A stretch of 64,000 bases of DNA from Myotis daubentonii (GCF_963259705.1 NC_081842.1:36731796-36795795), one strand, 5' to 3'; positions 1 through 12,059 are shown, counted from the stretch's first letter. Notes: a model not told the origin generated them from the letters alone. Program-made: numbers and translations.

Positions 1-342
1 GGTGATAACAAAGCCAGAGTCAGGGAGGCATCTGAAGATGCTGTGCTGCTGGCTCTGAAGATGAAGGAAGAGCACATGAGCCAAGGAACGCAGGATGCCT
101 GTAAAGCTGAAAAAGACAAAGAAACACATTCCTCCCCTAGAGCTTGCAGAAGGAGTGTAGCCCTCCACACACCATTTCAGATCTCTCACCTGCAGAACTG
201 TAAAATTATAAGTCAATTGGTATCTAGTAAATGTGCTGAACTATTTTTAATTGCAATAGTTTTTTTGAGATTTCCCTTAAATTTTACATAAACACCTATT
301 ACATACAAATGGCCATTATTCTATTTTTCTCTTGGCTATCAG
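1..342. other. unassigned AT-rich sequence
   Basis: No gene or repeat recognised. An 82-codon open frame at 43-291 has no recognisable domain and looks like chance. Confidence 0.5.
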
Positions 343-376
343 AATGATGCTCTAACCAGCTCAGTTATCTGGCCAG
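343..376 (-). repeat. tRNA-derived SINE head fragment
   Basis: On the minus strand this reads as the start of a tRNA-derived SINE (a CTGGCCAG start followed by an A-box-like AGCTGGTTAGAGC). Only the tRNA-like head remains, so it is a relic. A similar head lies at 35422-35463. Confidence 0.5.
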
Positions 377-826
377 AGCCACACCTATAGTTCTTTATTC
401 CTTTATTTTTCTACAAGCAACTTATGACTACCTGCCTACATTGTACATGCAAACATATAGCGGAATTTTTTTGATGTCTTTATATATGAGTTTAGTACAT
501 TAACAAGTCTTATGATTACTGGTTTAATTGTGAAACTATTCATTCAATCTTTTTGTTTTTATTTATCATTCCTTTTTTTTCTTTTTTCCTATTTGTTAGA
601 TTAAGTTTTGCTTAGATCTCTCTATATCACATACATATAACTTTACTAAACAACTTTTCTAAGAGAATATAAGAGTTTTCATATTATTTTTGTTAACTCT
701 TAAATGAATCTGACTTGATATAGTCCCAACAAAATCTAAAGTTATTCAACATATCTATTCTCCTACCAAATAACAGATAACTAATAAGCTTTAATTATCT
801 TCTAATCCCTCTGCAGTTATCTTCTA
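377..826. other. unassigned AT-rich sequence
   Basis: Low-GC sequence with no convincing reading frame. I see nothing else in it. Confidence 0.5.
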
Positions 827-1189
827 CTACAGGCCTGCTGCACGAGATTCCTGCACTCATGGGGGGTCCCTCGGCCCAGCTGGCCTGCACCCTCTTGCAG
901 TCGGGGAGCCCTCGGGAGATGTCCGACCGGCTCAGGGAGCTGGTCTAAGACAGCAGTCGGACATCCTTAGCGCAGCTGTGGAAGTGGGAGAGGCTCTCAC
1001 CACCGCTGCTGCGCTTTCCAGCCGTGAGACCGGCTTTTGGCTGAGGGGTACTCCCCCTGTGGGAGTGCATTGACCACCAGGGGGCAGCTCTTGCATTGAG
1101 CATCTGCACCCTGGTGGTCAGTGAACATCATAGCAACCGGTTGTTCTGCCATTCAGTTAATTTGTATATTAACCTTTTACTACATAGGA
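827..1189 (-). mobile_element. non-autonomous Helitron (HeliBat type)
   Basis: On the minus strand the element starts with TC at 1188-1189, in an AT-rich TATGTAGTAAAAGG context, and ends with GGCCTGTAG at 827. It is flanked by A on one side and T on the other, as expected for Helitrons, which insert between A and T without a target duplication. The interior is GC-rich and carries no Rep/helicase frame, so any movement would have needed enzymes from elsewhere. Two CTCF-like motifs face each other at 1071-1089 (plus) and about 1104-1122 (minus). Other copies here share the same ends and motif block. The HeliBat assignment rests on remembered end sequences. Confidence 0.8.
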
Positions 1190-1895
1190 TAACTTAGAAT
1201 TGTAATTTTTTTCTTATCTTTTACAGACTAACCAACATCATCTAACACTATTTTTTCCCCATGAGTACCACTAGCATCATAATCCTTTTCTTGGATTATT
1301 TTCTGTTGTTGTTGATTTTTGCTGAAAAACATCTTTTAATAATGCTTTAGCAAGAATCTTTCTAGTACAAATGCTCAGCTTTTATATTTCTGAAAGTATC
1401 ATATTTCTTCCTCACTTCTGAATGAAAATCTAGCTGATCAGAATGATTGAAAAATCTTGTGGAAAAAAATTTTAAATGGCTTTGAAAATTCTCAAAGGGA
1501 TAAAGGAAGAAAAATATTCATAAAGAAAGAAAAAATATATGAAACAAAAGAATACAGATATGGATAAAAACCAGATTATTGTTATAAAGTCAATTATTAA
1601 TTTTAGAAATGCAAATATCAACAATAAAATTAAATATGGTTGCATGCTAATTTGGGCAAAATCACAGACAAAATTGAGATAATTAAAACACTTTACTAAA
1701 GAATTGACCCAGAAAGTCTACAAAGGGAAGTGATAAATGAAAATTTAATGGAATGGTTTCAAAAGCTTGGTTAACATAAGTTGCTAAATAATAGTGCTAT
1801 TGAATTATATGTGGGTGAGCCAATGCAGAAGATTAGGGAAACAGAATAAAAACAAAGATTTCTTTGCAAGAGTCTTTCAAATCATGTTCTATTCT
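1190..1895. other. unassigned AT-rich sequence
   Basis: AT-rich sequence up to the LINE-1 target site. No gene or confident repeat seen. Confidence 0.5.
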
Positions 1896-1912
1896 AAAGA
1901 ACCTAAACTGAA

Positions 1913-2827
1913 CTCATACAACTTAACAAAAGGAAGATAAACAACCCAATCAAAAAATGGGCAGTGGACCTAAGTAGATACTTTTCTAAAGAGGACATAC
2001 AGAAGGCCAAGAGACACATGAAAATATGCTCAAAGTCACTAGTCATCTGAGAGATACAAGTCAAAATGGCAATGAGGTACCATATCACACCTGTCAGAAT
2101 GGCTATCATCAACAAATCAACAAATGAGAAGTGCTGGCGAGGATGTGGAGAAAAAGGAACCCTTGTGCACTGCTGGTGGGAATGCAGACTGTGCAGCCAC
2201 TGTGGGAAACAGTATGGAGTTTCTTCAAAAAACTAAAAATGGAACTCCCATTTGACCCAGTGATCCCACTTCTAGGAATATATCCCAACAAACTAGAAAC
2301 ACCAATCAGAAGGATATATGCACCCCTATGTTCATAGCAGCACAATTTATGATAGCTAAGATTTGGGAAAACCTAAGTGCCCATCAGCAGATGAATGGAT
2401 TAGAAAACTGTGGTACATCTACACAATGGAATACTATGCTGCTGTAAAAAGGAAGGAACTCCTGCCATTTTCAATAGCATGGATGGACCTGGAGAGCATT
2501 ATGCTAAGCGAAATAAGTCAGTTGGAGAAAGATAAATATCACATGATCTCACTCATTTGTGAAATATAATGAACAACATAATCTGATGAATAAAAACAGA
2601 TCCAGAGACAGAGAAGCATCGATCAGACCATCAAACCTCAGAGGAGGGTCGGGGGAAAGGGAAGAGATCAACCAAAGGACTTGTATGCATGCATATAAGC
2701 ATAACCAATGAACACAGACACTAGGGGGCTGAGGGCATGGGGGGGGTGAAGTAGGGGAGCCATGGGGGGATAAGGACACATATGTAGTACCTTAATCAAT
2801 AAAGAAAATAAAATAAGTAAAAATAAC
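1913..2827 (+). mobile_element. LINE-1, 5'-truncated (ORF2 C-terminus plus 3' UTR)
   Basis: The sequence holds the C-terminal end of LINE-1 ORF2. Recognisable stretches include IPLLGIYP at about 2260-2290 and WYIYTMEYYAAVKR near 2410-2450, ending in a KDKYHMISLI-type tail at about 2530-2569. Several frameshifts and stops break it, so it is a dead copy. A G-rich 3' UTR follows (2640-2770) and then an A-rich tail around 2795-2827. Most of the element is missing: the endonuclease and reverse transcriptase catalytic regions are absent. The duplicated target (AAAGAACCTAAACTGAA at 1896-1912; 16 of 17 bases repeated at 2964-2980) lies beyond this tail, which makes 2828-2963 part of the same insertion. 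Confidence 0.9.
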
Positions 2828-2963
2828 CTTGGGACTAGGCCTAAAGCAACATTGTGTCCCAAAGAACTGTAAGTATAAAAAGAAGGCAGACATTTATGGC
2901 TGCAGGACTGAGCACTACCGGACTAAAAATTAAAAATTCTCTGTAAAAAAAATGAAATAAAAT
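2828..2963 (+). mobile_element. probable 3'-transduced flank of the LINE-1
   Basis: About 136 bp of non-LINE sequence lies between the LINE-1 A-rich tail and a second A-rich tail (about 2944-2963). The downstream target-site copy starts only after the second tail. This is the expected mark of read-through past the LINE-1 polyadenylation signal and co-mobilisation of source-locus DNA. An alternative is a separate insertion inside the tail. Confidence 0.6.
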
Positions 2964-2980
2964 AAAGAACCTAAAATGAA

Positions 2981-3751
2981 AATTGTAGATTGAATTCTGT
3001 ATATTGTTTATGCTATAAAAATATAAATTTAGTCAATAGATTTGTACTTTAGGAAAAATTTTAACTCTCTTTAAAAATATTGTAAATGAATGTATATTTA
3101 TATGTTTTGAGCCAAAATAAAATATTTACCATGGGCTTATATAACTTTCATGATCCCCTGCTTTAGCCAACTTTTCTGATTATCTAATTAGATACCAGTC
3201 CCAATAGCCTTTATTGTATTTCTGCCATCATCAGAAAAGTACTGGGAGAAAAATCAATTGGAGGACTTTGCTTCTTTATGAAGACAAAAATGAGGTGAAA
3301 TTAATTTAATTTGGCAAAAAAAACTATATATTTTTAGCTTGAATTAAATTCCTATAACATTTCTATGCTTGACTATGTCTAGTGAGAGATGACAGGCTGC
3401 CAGTAATGTAGCTCTTATGACAAAGTAATAAGTTTGGGATTAGTCTTAGTTTGGAATTATGTGATGGGGGCCCAAACAGCATTAACTCGGTGAAAAACAA
3501 ATCACCCACCGACTTGGGGACATAAGAGCAAATGTCTTAGAGTTCTGTGTAGGATTTGTGACTCACTGAACAGGTAAGGTGAAACCCCAAGGAGCTGTCC
3601 CTTCTAAACAAGCACTCCACTGCAGGCACTTGCCACAGGGGAGCCTTTGCAGGACATTTTGGAGAATGCCCCTAAGATTATTTATTACCTTAATAATAAT
3701 CTATGCAGGACTTGGTAGGATATGTATTTCCTTAGAAAAGTCACAAAAGAA
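2981..3751. other. unassigned sequence
   Basis: Mostly AT-rich; 3450-3670 is of more ordinary composition. No gene recognised. The open frame starting at 3579 becomes long only because it runs through the following purine repeat. Confidence 0.5.
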
Positions 3752-4671
<920 letters not shown>

Positions 4672-5330
4672 ACAATATGTTCTACAATACCAAGTATTGA
4701 CAAGGATGTAGAAGAACTGAGACTCTAATTTACTGCTAGTGGGAATGTAAATTAGTACACTTACCAATGAGAAGTAAAGTTGAAGGTGAATATGCCCTTC
4801 ATTCCACTAGTCCCACTCCTAGACATATGTCCTAGAGAAACTTCTCCATTGTGCTCAATGAGTCATTCACAAGAATGTTATGGCAACATTTATATATTTG
4901 CAAAAAAACTGAAGGAAGTCAACTTAAGATAATATAAAAGGAATGGATAAACACGTTCTGATCTATTCACACTAGGAGACCATACATAGCAGCTAAAATG
5001 ACTAAACTAGAAGCTGAAAAAGATTACTTATATTATGAGTCGTTCTTGAAAAGTTTAAAAACATGTGCATATGTATACATACATATTGCTTACACATGTA
5101 TACACCTGCACATATTATATAAAACATATATTTATGTCAAATATTATATGTTATATTTTATAAGTAAACTTAAGCTTAAGCATAAACTTACATAGAAATA
5201 AAAAATATACCATGTTTAGAATAGTACTTATTTCAATAGAGGAGGGAAAAAGGTTCAGAAATAAGTACACAAAAGGTTAAAACTATATCTGTAATATCAA
5301 GCTGCTTTAAAAATGTAAAAGAAATATTAA
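4672..5330 (+). mobile_element. old LINE-1 (L1M-type) ORF2 3' remnant
   Basis: The text order of a LINE-1 ORF2 end is recognisable: a 'gatgtagaagaactgagac' start, 'tactgctagtgggaatgtaaa', then a 'gaatggataaa' block and a 'gcagctaaaatga' block. It is much more diverged than the copy at 1913, with many stops. An AT-rich tail with TATA/ACAT repeats follows. Boundaries are approximate. Confidence 0.65.
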
Positions 5331-5633
5331 AATGAAGTTGGCAAACATATGATTTTGCAAAAGTTTATAAAAAGCCCTTATATTTTCAGTATATTATTTC
5401 TTTACTTTTCTCTCTAGACGAAAGATTTCATAATTCTATAATACAGGTCATTACATATTTTTCCTAAATTAAAGATTCCGCAAACTCTTTAAGATACGTA
5501 AGCATACAGAGAAACAAACAAACTAAATAACCAAGAGCCATTGTGTTCAGTCCCCATTTTTCTAAAGCTCCTATGGATTCTACTCCAGGAAACAAGGATC
5601 ACACTAAAATTCTTCGTTTAATAGTGCATTTTT

Positions 5634-5842
5634 TAAAACATATTTTTATTTATTTCAGAGAGAAAAGGAGAGGAAGAGAGAGGTAGAAAAATTAATGATG
5701 AGAGAGAATCATTGATCTGCTACCTCCTGCGTGAACCCAAGGGATTGAGCCTGCAACTCAGTCATGTGCCCTGTCTGGGAATCGAACTGTGACCTCCTGG
5801 TTCATAGGTCGATGCTCAACCACTGAGCCAGGCCGGCCATGC
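5634..5842 (-). mobile_element. Ves SINE
   Basis: tRNA-derived SINE on the minus strand. The head lies near 5800-5842 (complement of a CAGTGG-type A box and a GGTTCGAT-like B box), followed by a unique body and a pyrimidine-rich tail. Target duplication: TAATAGTGCATTTTT (5619-5633) and TAATAGTGTATTTTT (5843-5857), one mismatch. Confidence 0.88.
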
Positions 5843-5857
5843 TAATAGTGTATTTTT

Positions 5858-7167
5858 AATAATGTTTTGGCATTTTAATCAATATCAGGTTCATACTTCT
5901 AAGATTGATCGCTCGCTGAATCTTTTGAGGAATGAAAGGTATTCCAGGGACAGTGCAAAGAATTTAAGGTTTTTTTCTATGGAAACAAAAAATAAATGGA
6001 GGCCTTTTATTCATGCTCCCCTTATCATAAGGTAGTTAGCTCCAAGAACTCCAGGAAATACAATTTTCATTTCAGAAACTAGAAAAATTGAAAGTAACAA
6101 AACCAGGCTGTAAGTCTACCATCGACTCCCTGCTTCTTTCAGCACAGATAAAGGCACCCAGACAATTGACTACATTATTTCAAAGTCCACTATGAGTATC
6201 TCGGGTTGTTTGGGTCATTTAGGTTTATGAGTAGAAGAAAATTAAACTCAACTTAGACTTTAATCTGCTGTTGGGGATCGTGAAGAGTAAATGATATTTC
6301 CCAGGCAATAGTGGTTTTGCACCTCATTTTCGCTAATACTATTTCTTTTTTATTTGGGAAAATTTCAGTCTCAACATTTCAATTAAACTTTAATACTCCC
6401 TGCACTAAACTAAATTGAGAGGATCTTGACTATGCTACTGAACATTTTATCTCCTTATTTGGTATAGCATAGGCTTATTTACATTTTTTCTATTCATGCC
6501 TCAAATTTAACTATAATCCACAAAGGGAGAGATATAAGTGCCTCCTAATACTTTATTTCTCATATACATGATTTCAACTCTTTTCAAGTGCTACATTTAC
6601 ATAATTCCTAAGATTGTTTTCATGGGAACAAAACCATTTTAGATCCCTGAAGATTCTTCTTTTAATAGCTCAGGGGAATGCATGTTATCAAAAGCATCAG
6701 TATTGAGAGAGAAGTTAATGATGTAAAGGGAATAACTCTGATTCCAGAGATAAGATGAATCACAAGTCTTCTCCTCCCAGCTGTAACACCTCTGCTGCCT
6801 GCATGGGCTGCAGGGAAGGAACTGTGTCTATTTAGATGACAGGCTTGACCTGCACTCAGGTCTTTGTGACTCTCCACCCAGTGTTAGTCCTTCCAAGGTT
6901 GTCATATCTCATTGCTGGATCAAAAGAAGCTGAACTCAGCTATGCAGGGGCAGTTCTCCCGCGCATTTCTCCTTTTTGGCATAAAGCAGTTTGATCCAAG
7001 GAGAGAAAATGATGCTGTGCACGGGCTTAAGTTAGTTTTTGAACTTTAGTTCTGTTTCTCACTAGGCTAAATTCCTTGCTAACTCTGGCAAGTAGGAAAA
7101 GGCACCTTTTCTGTGGGGTTGTACTTTCCGATTTATTCCTGACTGCCTGAAGTTCACCAGTAAAACT
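5858..7167. other. unassigned sequence
   Basis: 1.3 kb between two SINEs. The block 6700-7000 has higher GC and an open frame of 71 codons on the minus strand, without a recognisable domain. No gene called. Confidence 0.5.
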
Positions 7168-7180
7168 GAAGCAGCATTGG

Positions 7181-7431
7181 CCCGGCCAGAGGTTGACACT
7201 CAGAGATTATCAATGCAGGAACCCAGAGGTTGCCGGTAAGATTCCAGGTCAGGGCACATGCCTGGGTTGCAGGCTCAATCCCCAATGTAGGACATGCAGG
7301 AGGCAGCTGATTGATGATGTTCCTGTATCACTGATTTTTCTATCTCTCTATCCCTCTCCCTTCCTCTGTCTCTAAAAATCAATAAAAATAAAATTAAAGA
7401 CAAACAAACAAACAAAAAACCAACAAAAAAA
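7181..7431 (+). mobile_element. Ves SINE
   Basis: Starts GCCCGGCC-like, then carries a B-box region around 7236, a body ending CTCTATCCCTCTCCC and an A-rich tail with CAAA repeats. Target duplication GAAGCAGCATTGG is perfect (7168-7180 and 7432-7444). The A-box region is diverged and looks locally rearranged. Confidence 0.88.
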
Positions 7432-7444
7432 GAAGCAGCATTGG

Positions 7445-7856
7445 AAGTTTCCATTAAGTCCCAGCTTCCCTGCCATTTCTGCCACTGCTACCACTAAATC
7501 TATAAAACAAAATTTTGCATAAGTACCTAACATTGTAATTCTTGTTCTTATTTAGAAAAAATAAATAAATAAATGCAGACTTGGCCATTGTATTCAAACC
7601 AAGTGTTACTAGGCCAAGTGGAGAGTCAAAGAAATCAACTGAAAATTTAAGAGCATTTATTATTCATTATGTCACTCAATCTTCATGCAAACATGGCACA
7701 ATATCATCTTTTTGTGCAATGTCATGTTAAATAACTTGGCTAAATCACACAATTTATAATATAAAACCTGTATTAAGCATCTCTTTCCAACTACAAAATA
7801 GTATTATTTTTTTTCCATTCTGATATCATTCCTACAGCATTGGAGTTTTAATGACT
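7445..7856. other. unassigned AT-rich sequence
   Basis: Nothing recognised apart from a short (AAAT)n run at about 7558-7575. Confidence 0.5.
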
Positions 7857-7866
7857 AAGAGTAAAA

Positions 7867-8089
7867 ATAGCCCTGACTGGTTTGGCTTAGTGGATGGAGC
7901 ATCGGCCTGCGGACTTAAGGGTCCCGGGTTCGATTCCGGTCAAGGGCATGTACCTTGGTTGCGGGCACATCCCCAGTAGGGTGTGTGCAGGAGGCAGCTG
8001 ATTGATGTTTCTCTCTCATCGATGTTTCTGACTCTCTATCTCTCTCCCTTCCTCTCTGTAAGAAATCAACAAAATATATATTTTTTAAA
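7867..8089 (+). mobile_element. Ves SINE, young-looking
   Basis: Full-length, with a clear tRNA-like head: A-box-like TGGCTTAGTGG at 7883-7893 and perfect B box GGTTCGATTCC at 7927-7937, followed by the Ves body and a TC-rich/A-rich tail. Perfect target duplication AAGAGTAAAA at 7857-7866 and 8090-8099. RNA polymerase III would start within such a head if the copy were active. Confidence 0.93.
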
Positions 8090-8177
8090 AAGAGTAAAAG
8101 AATTACATCCCTTTCTATACATGAGTAAAATATGTAATATGCTTACCAATGTACTAGACTTGAGGAGATTTTTTTAA

Positions 8178-8257
8178 TGTATCTTTATTGTTGAAAATAT
8201 TACAGATATCTCCCTTTTTTGTCAAAAACTTGTTGCCCTGGATTCTTCTGACTTTCT
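8178..8257 (-). mobile_element. LINE-1 3' UTR fragment
   Basis: The plus strand reads TTTATTGTTGAAAATATTACAGAT followed by a CTCCC/TTTTT tract. This matches the start of the antisense LINE-1 3' end at 44993-45270 and then diverges. A short truncated tail copy. Confidence 0.6.
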
Positions 8258-9850
8258 CCCTTGTACAATCTAGTTGGTCAAGTGCTACCAAGTCTACTCC
8301 AAAATATACCTATCAATATATTGACTTTTTCCACTAACATTGCCACCACCCTAATTCAAGTCACATGTAGGTGTGTGAATTTGCATAATATGACTTCTGA
8401 AAGACATCAATTTTCAGAAAGAAACCATGAAAGCTTTAAGGTAGCTTCTAAATACAAGGTGAATGTAGAAGTTCCCATATTTTTGTTGGTCTATATGGCC
8501 ATGCAAACAAACTTCATAGGAGGAAGAGAAGCAAAGGAATCCAAATTTTGATAGAAAGGGGACAAAAAGAAATCACCCATACTTTCTCTTAATGTATTAT
8601 TACAATCTGGACAGAATTATGTGAGGGTATCTACTTGCCAAGAATATTAGCTCAAACATACTTCCCCCCACTCCAGTATCACTCCCATTCAATTAAAGAA
8701 AAACAGTTTGGGGAGTAGGGGCAATGATGTCTCTTAACATTCTTCTTAGGTATAAAGAAATTTTCTTATTATGCATGAAATCACTGCTTACAGTTGTAAG
8801 GTCATAGGCATCAGCCAATTACCTAATATGCTCGTCACTCACTCATTCATTGACTTATTTATTTATTCAGAAAAAATCTTTGGGTGCCTACTATGTACCA
8901 GGATCTTGAGTTCTGGGATTATAATTGTGAATACGACACAATCATTGTTCGTAAGTAGTTCATTTTCTAATAATATGAAGTATACTTATAAACATAAAAA
9001 CAAAAAAATCATCTCTGGAAAGTTAATTTCCAATGTGATAATATTTTTTGAATTTATACACAATCTCAAATTTCAAGATTGTGGTTCAGGACGTGAGCAA
9101 GTATATTCACCAAGATCATCTTCTACCACAAAAGATCCCTATCTGACAACAATAGTTTGGCCTCTTACTAATTTTGATGGAAAAGAAAATCAACAGATAT
9201 ACCTAAAATCTACTTAAATGCTTAAGAGAAAAATAAGATAACTGAGAAACAAGAGGTGATCAACCATGGACAATTGAATAATTTTTAAACTTCAAATTAA
9301 TTTTATATGCATAAAATTGTAAATACTTATCACTCTCTGCACACTACAGACAGATTTAGAAATTCTGTATAAATTCATATGAAAGCACATCATATTCTAC
9401 AACCAGGAAAAGATATTTAACATATTAGAAAAGACATTAAGTTGCACAGTGATTCCAATTAAATAAAAATTAAATGCTTAAAAGCAGTTACCAAAGGTTT
9501 TATAATCTCCACAAAGAAAGTCATATGTTTTTTAGTGAATTATGCCAGTCCTTTACTTGGACCAACATAATTAGATAATAAATTAGATGTCAGTACTCAA
9601 GGAGGGGCAAAGTATCACCTGGCCATTTGTTATCAACTGTATAGCTACTTCATGGGGAAGCTCTATTTAAAAAGTGTATTGAAACATTTAACTTTTTAAA
9701 ATTAATATAAAGCATTCTAAAAGTAATGTCCTTACACTTTGAGTCAGTATTGTAAGTAGTACTCAAAATATGGCACTGTGCCTATATCAGACAATGGGAA
9801 CAAAAGCTGGAAGTATATATGTAAATATATAAACATTTATAAACGTATAT
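8258..9850. other. unassigned sequence with possible old repeat
   Basis: 8860-8960 has the 'gcctactatgtaccagg' wording common to very old mammalian repeats (MIR/L2 age). Open frames of 96 and 148 codons (8261-8551, 8771-9217) show no recognisable domain and are AT-biased; I do not call them genes. Confidence 0.45.
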
Positions 9851-9858
9851 ATCTAGAC

Positions 9859-10095
9859 CAGTGATGGCGAACCTTTTGAGCTCGGCGTGTCAGCATTTTG
9901 AAAAACCCTAACTTAACTCTATTGCCGTGTCACATATAGAAATTTTTTTTGATATTTGCAACCATAGTTAAACAAAGATTTATATTTTTGCTATTTATTT
10001 TATATATTTAAATGCCATTTCACAAAGAAAAACCAACCAAAAAAATGAGTTCGCATGTCACCTCTGACACGCTTGTCATAGGTTCGCCATCACTG
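9859..10095. mobile_element. non-autonomous hAT element (MITE)
   Basis: Terminal inverted repeats CAGTGATGGCGAACCT at the left and its complement at the right (ending ATCACTG at 10095). The 8-bp target duplications are ATCTAGAC (9851-9858) and ATCTATAC (10096-10103), one mismatch. The 237-bp interior is AT-rich and non-coding. Length, ends and 8-bp duplication fit a hAT MITE that used an outside transposase. Confidence 0.9.
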
Positions 10096-10174
10096 ATCTA
10101 TACGTTTTTATAACTACAATGGCTCAATTTTTGTGCCATACTGAATTGACTAAGAGTAGCCCTTGTAGTATCAG

Positions 10175-10300
10175 ACAGGCCTGGAGACTCGCCTGGTTCT
10201 GTCAGTCAGTTTCTCGTCTATTAGGTATAACATGAGTACCTACAAATTGGGCTGTTGTGAGGCTTGGGGGAGTAAAGCCTATGAACTATTATGCACACAG
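10175..10300 (+). repeat. MIR fragment
   Basis: Reads like the middle of MIR: 'tcagtttctcgtctattaggtata' followed by a 'gggctgttgtgagg' block. Diverged and truncated, with approximate ends. Confidence 0.55.
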
Positions 10301-10887
10301 TCTCATCTGTGTCCAGACTTTTTCGAGTATATTCAGTCACATTTCTTTAATGCGTTAATGAAAGGGCCTGTCTGATCCTCAGATATGTGTTACTTGGCAC
10401 ATTCACAGGGGCAGGCCTGGTGCTCAATCCTGGAGGACTGAGCTGGCAAACCAGCCCAGAGCCTGCTGCAGGATTGGCATGTAAATATAACAGCCTTTTC
10501 CTTCTAAGAGTGTTAGAGCAGCAGAAGGTTTATGCAGCTCTTGGGCAGAGAAACCTGAACAGGCTCAAATCCAAGGTGAAGCAAGTATGTGGATCAATGA
10601 GAAGAGAAGCCATCGATAATACCAAATCCCCTAGTGGCTTCTTTGCAAGTGATCTCAGCTTGGGACATCTGTTCCAAATTTTTAGCCTTGGTCCACATCT
10701 TAGTAGCCAATTCAGATTTGCACAGAAGTAATTGTAGTTCTAGCCAGGTAGCCTGGCAGATTTATTGCTCTAAGGCTAAGACAATCTACCCACTTTGTGG
10801 TCAGACACATAAATCCCAATGCCTTTTCACTTGATAGTTATAGTTCTGGATTCTTTCAGATCAAGCTTTTTATTTATTTATTAAAAA
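10301..10887. other. unassigned sequence
   Basis: A 114-codon open frame (10387-10731) has no recognisable domain. Nothing else identified. Confidence 0.45.
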
Positions 10888-11362
10888 CTAATAGCCCATC
10901 GCGCGATATTGCATGCAGTAGGCCACCCACCACTCCGCGGGAGCCAGCAAGAACCACAGCATGCCACTGGGAGCCGTGCCACTTCTACGGGAGCCAGCAA
11001 GAACCACAGCATGCCACTGGGAGCTGTGCCACTTCCGTGGGAGCCGGCAGGAACCGCAGTGTGCCACTGGGAGCCTCACTGCTTCCATGGGAGCCATGCA
11101 GCTTACACGGGAGGCAGGCCCACTGTCTCCTCTCTGGGCTTGCACTTGGCTGTGGAGGTGCAGGCCCGTCTCCCTGTCCCTGTCTGTGTCTGCTCCAGCT
11201 CTGGGGGCCTGGCCCAAGCTGGGGCACAGCAGCTCACTGGCCCTCATCTCTGTCTCCGTCTCCACTCTGAGCCTCACCTGCGTGTGCAACCACCTCTTGT
11301 GTGGTCATGACCCATTAAGGTGCCCTGGCCTAATTTGCATATTTCCTCTTTATACATATGGA
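10888..11362 (-). mobile_element. non-autonomous Helitron with internal minisatellite
   Basis: Minus-strand 5' end TCCATATGTATAAAGAGG (complement of 11345-11362) leads into GGAAATATGCAAATTAGG. The 3' end is a subterminal GCGCGATGGGC followed by TATTAG at 10888. The inside is GC-rich with a 50-bp tandem repeat. Overlapping open frames of 80 to 157 codons on both strands come from this GC-rich repeat and are not genes. A Ves SINE inserted immediately beside the 5' end. Confidence 0.75.
10939..11097 (+). repeat. 50-bp tandem repeat inside Helitron
   Basis: The GGGAGCC-starting unit recurs exactly every 50 bases: GAGCC at 10941, 10991, 11041 and 11091. The first two units are nearly identical, the third has several changes and the fourth is only a stub. 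Confidence 0.92.
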
Positions 11363-11371
11363 TAGGTAACT

Positions 11372-11591
11372 ATTGCCCTAGCTGGTTTAGCTCAGTGGAT
11401 AGAGCATTGGCCTGCAGATTGAAGGGTCCCAGGTTCGATTCTGATCAAGGGCACATGCCCAAGTTGCAGGCTCGATCCCCAATGTGGGGCATTGCAGGAG
11501 GCAGCGAATCAATAATTTCTCCCCTCATTAATGTTTCTATCTCTATCTCCCTCTCCCTTTCTCTCTGAAATCAGTAAAAATATTTTTTAAA
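11372..11591 (+). mobile_element. Ves SINE
   Basis: Head TTGCCCTAGCTGGTTTAGCTC, B box GGTTCGATTC at about 11432, full body and T/A-rich tail. Target duplication AGGTAACT at 11364-11371 and 11592-11599. The site lies one base from the preceding Helitron terminus. Confidence 0.92.
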
Positions 11592-11599
11592 AGGTAACT

Positions 11600-12013
11600 G
11601 TTTCTACCATATACAGTTGTAAAACTAAAAGAAATAAATGTAAGATATGCATCATATACTTGGGAAATAAATAAATGAATAAATAGTTATGACTATAATA
11701 ATAATCAGCAAACTGTAATAAAAATGGGAGAGGCTGGTGAAAAAGAAAGAAAGATTCTTGGGAATCTGAAATCTCCAGGAAAGGAGCAGCAGAGGTGTTG
11801 GATATACTGAAAAAAGACTAGGTAATCGTGTATTATCAGAGGGCATGGTTGGAGTACCAGCAGGAAGCTAGAGGTTAAATTTGGAAAGATGGGTCAAGAG
11901 CCAAACATAAACCTTATTGAACGGTACTTCATTGGAGTTATTATTTCAAATATCAGAGGTTCTATGATAGAAGATATAACTGCAGCTGAAGGTATATTGA
12001 GTATGCAATAAAA
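11600..12013. other. unassigned sequence
   Basis: AT-rich with short AATA/AAAG runs. No gene recognised. Confidence 0.5.
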
Positions 12014-12024
12014 ATTATTTATAT

Positions 12025-12059
<35 letters not shown>

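Noticed and set aside
7870..7945. tRNA gene (A and B boxes present)
   Set aside because: It is the head of a Ves SINE, with SINE body, A-rich tail and target duplication; the same holds for the other SINE heads.
10939..11097. CRISPR-like regular repeats
   Set aside because: Repeats are contiguous 50-bp units without spacers, inside a Helitron in a vertebrate genome.
10797..11365. GC-rich overlapping open frames of 133-157 codons as genes
   Set aside because: Both strands are open because of GC-rich tandem repeats; no domain, no shared start context.
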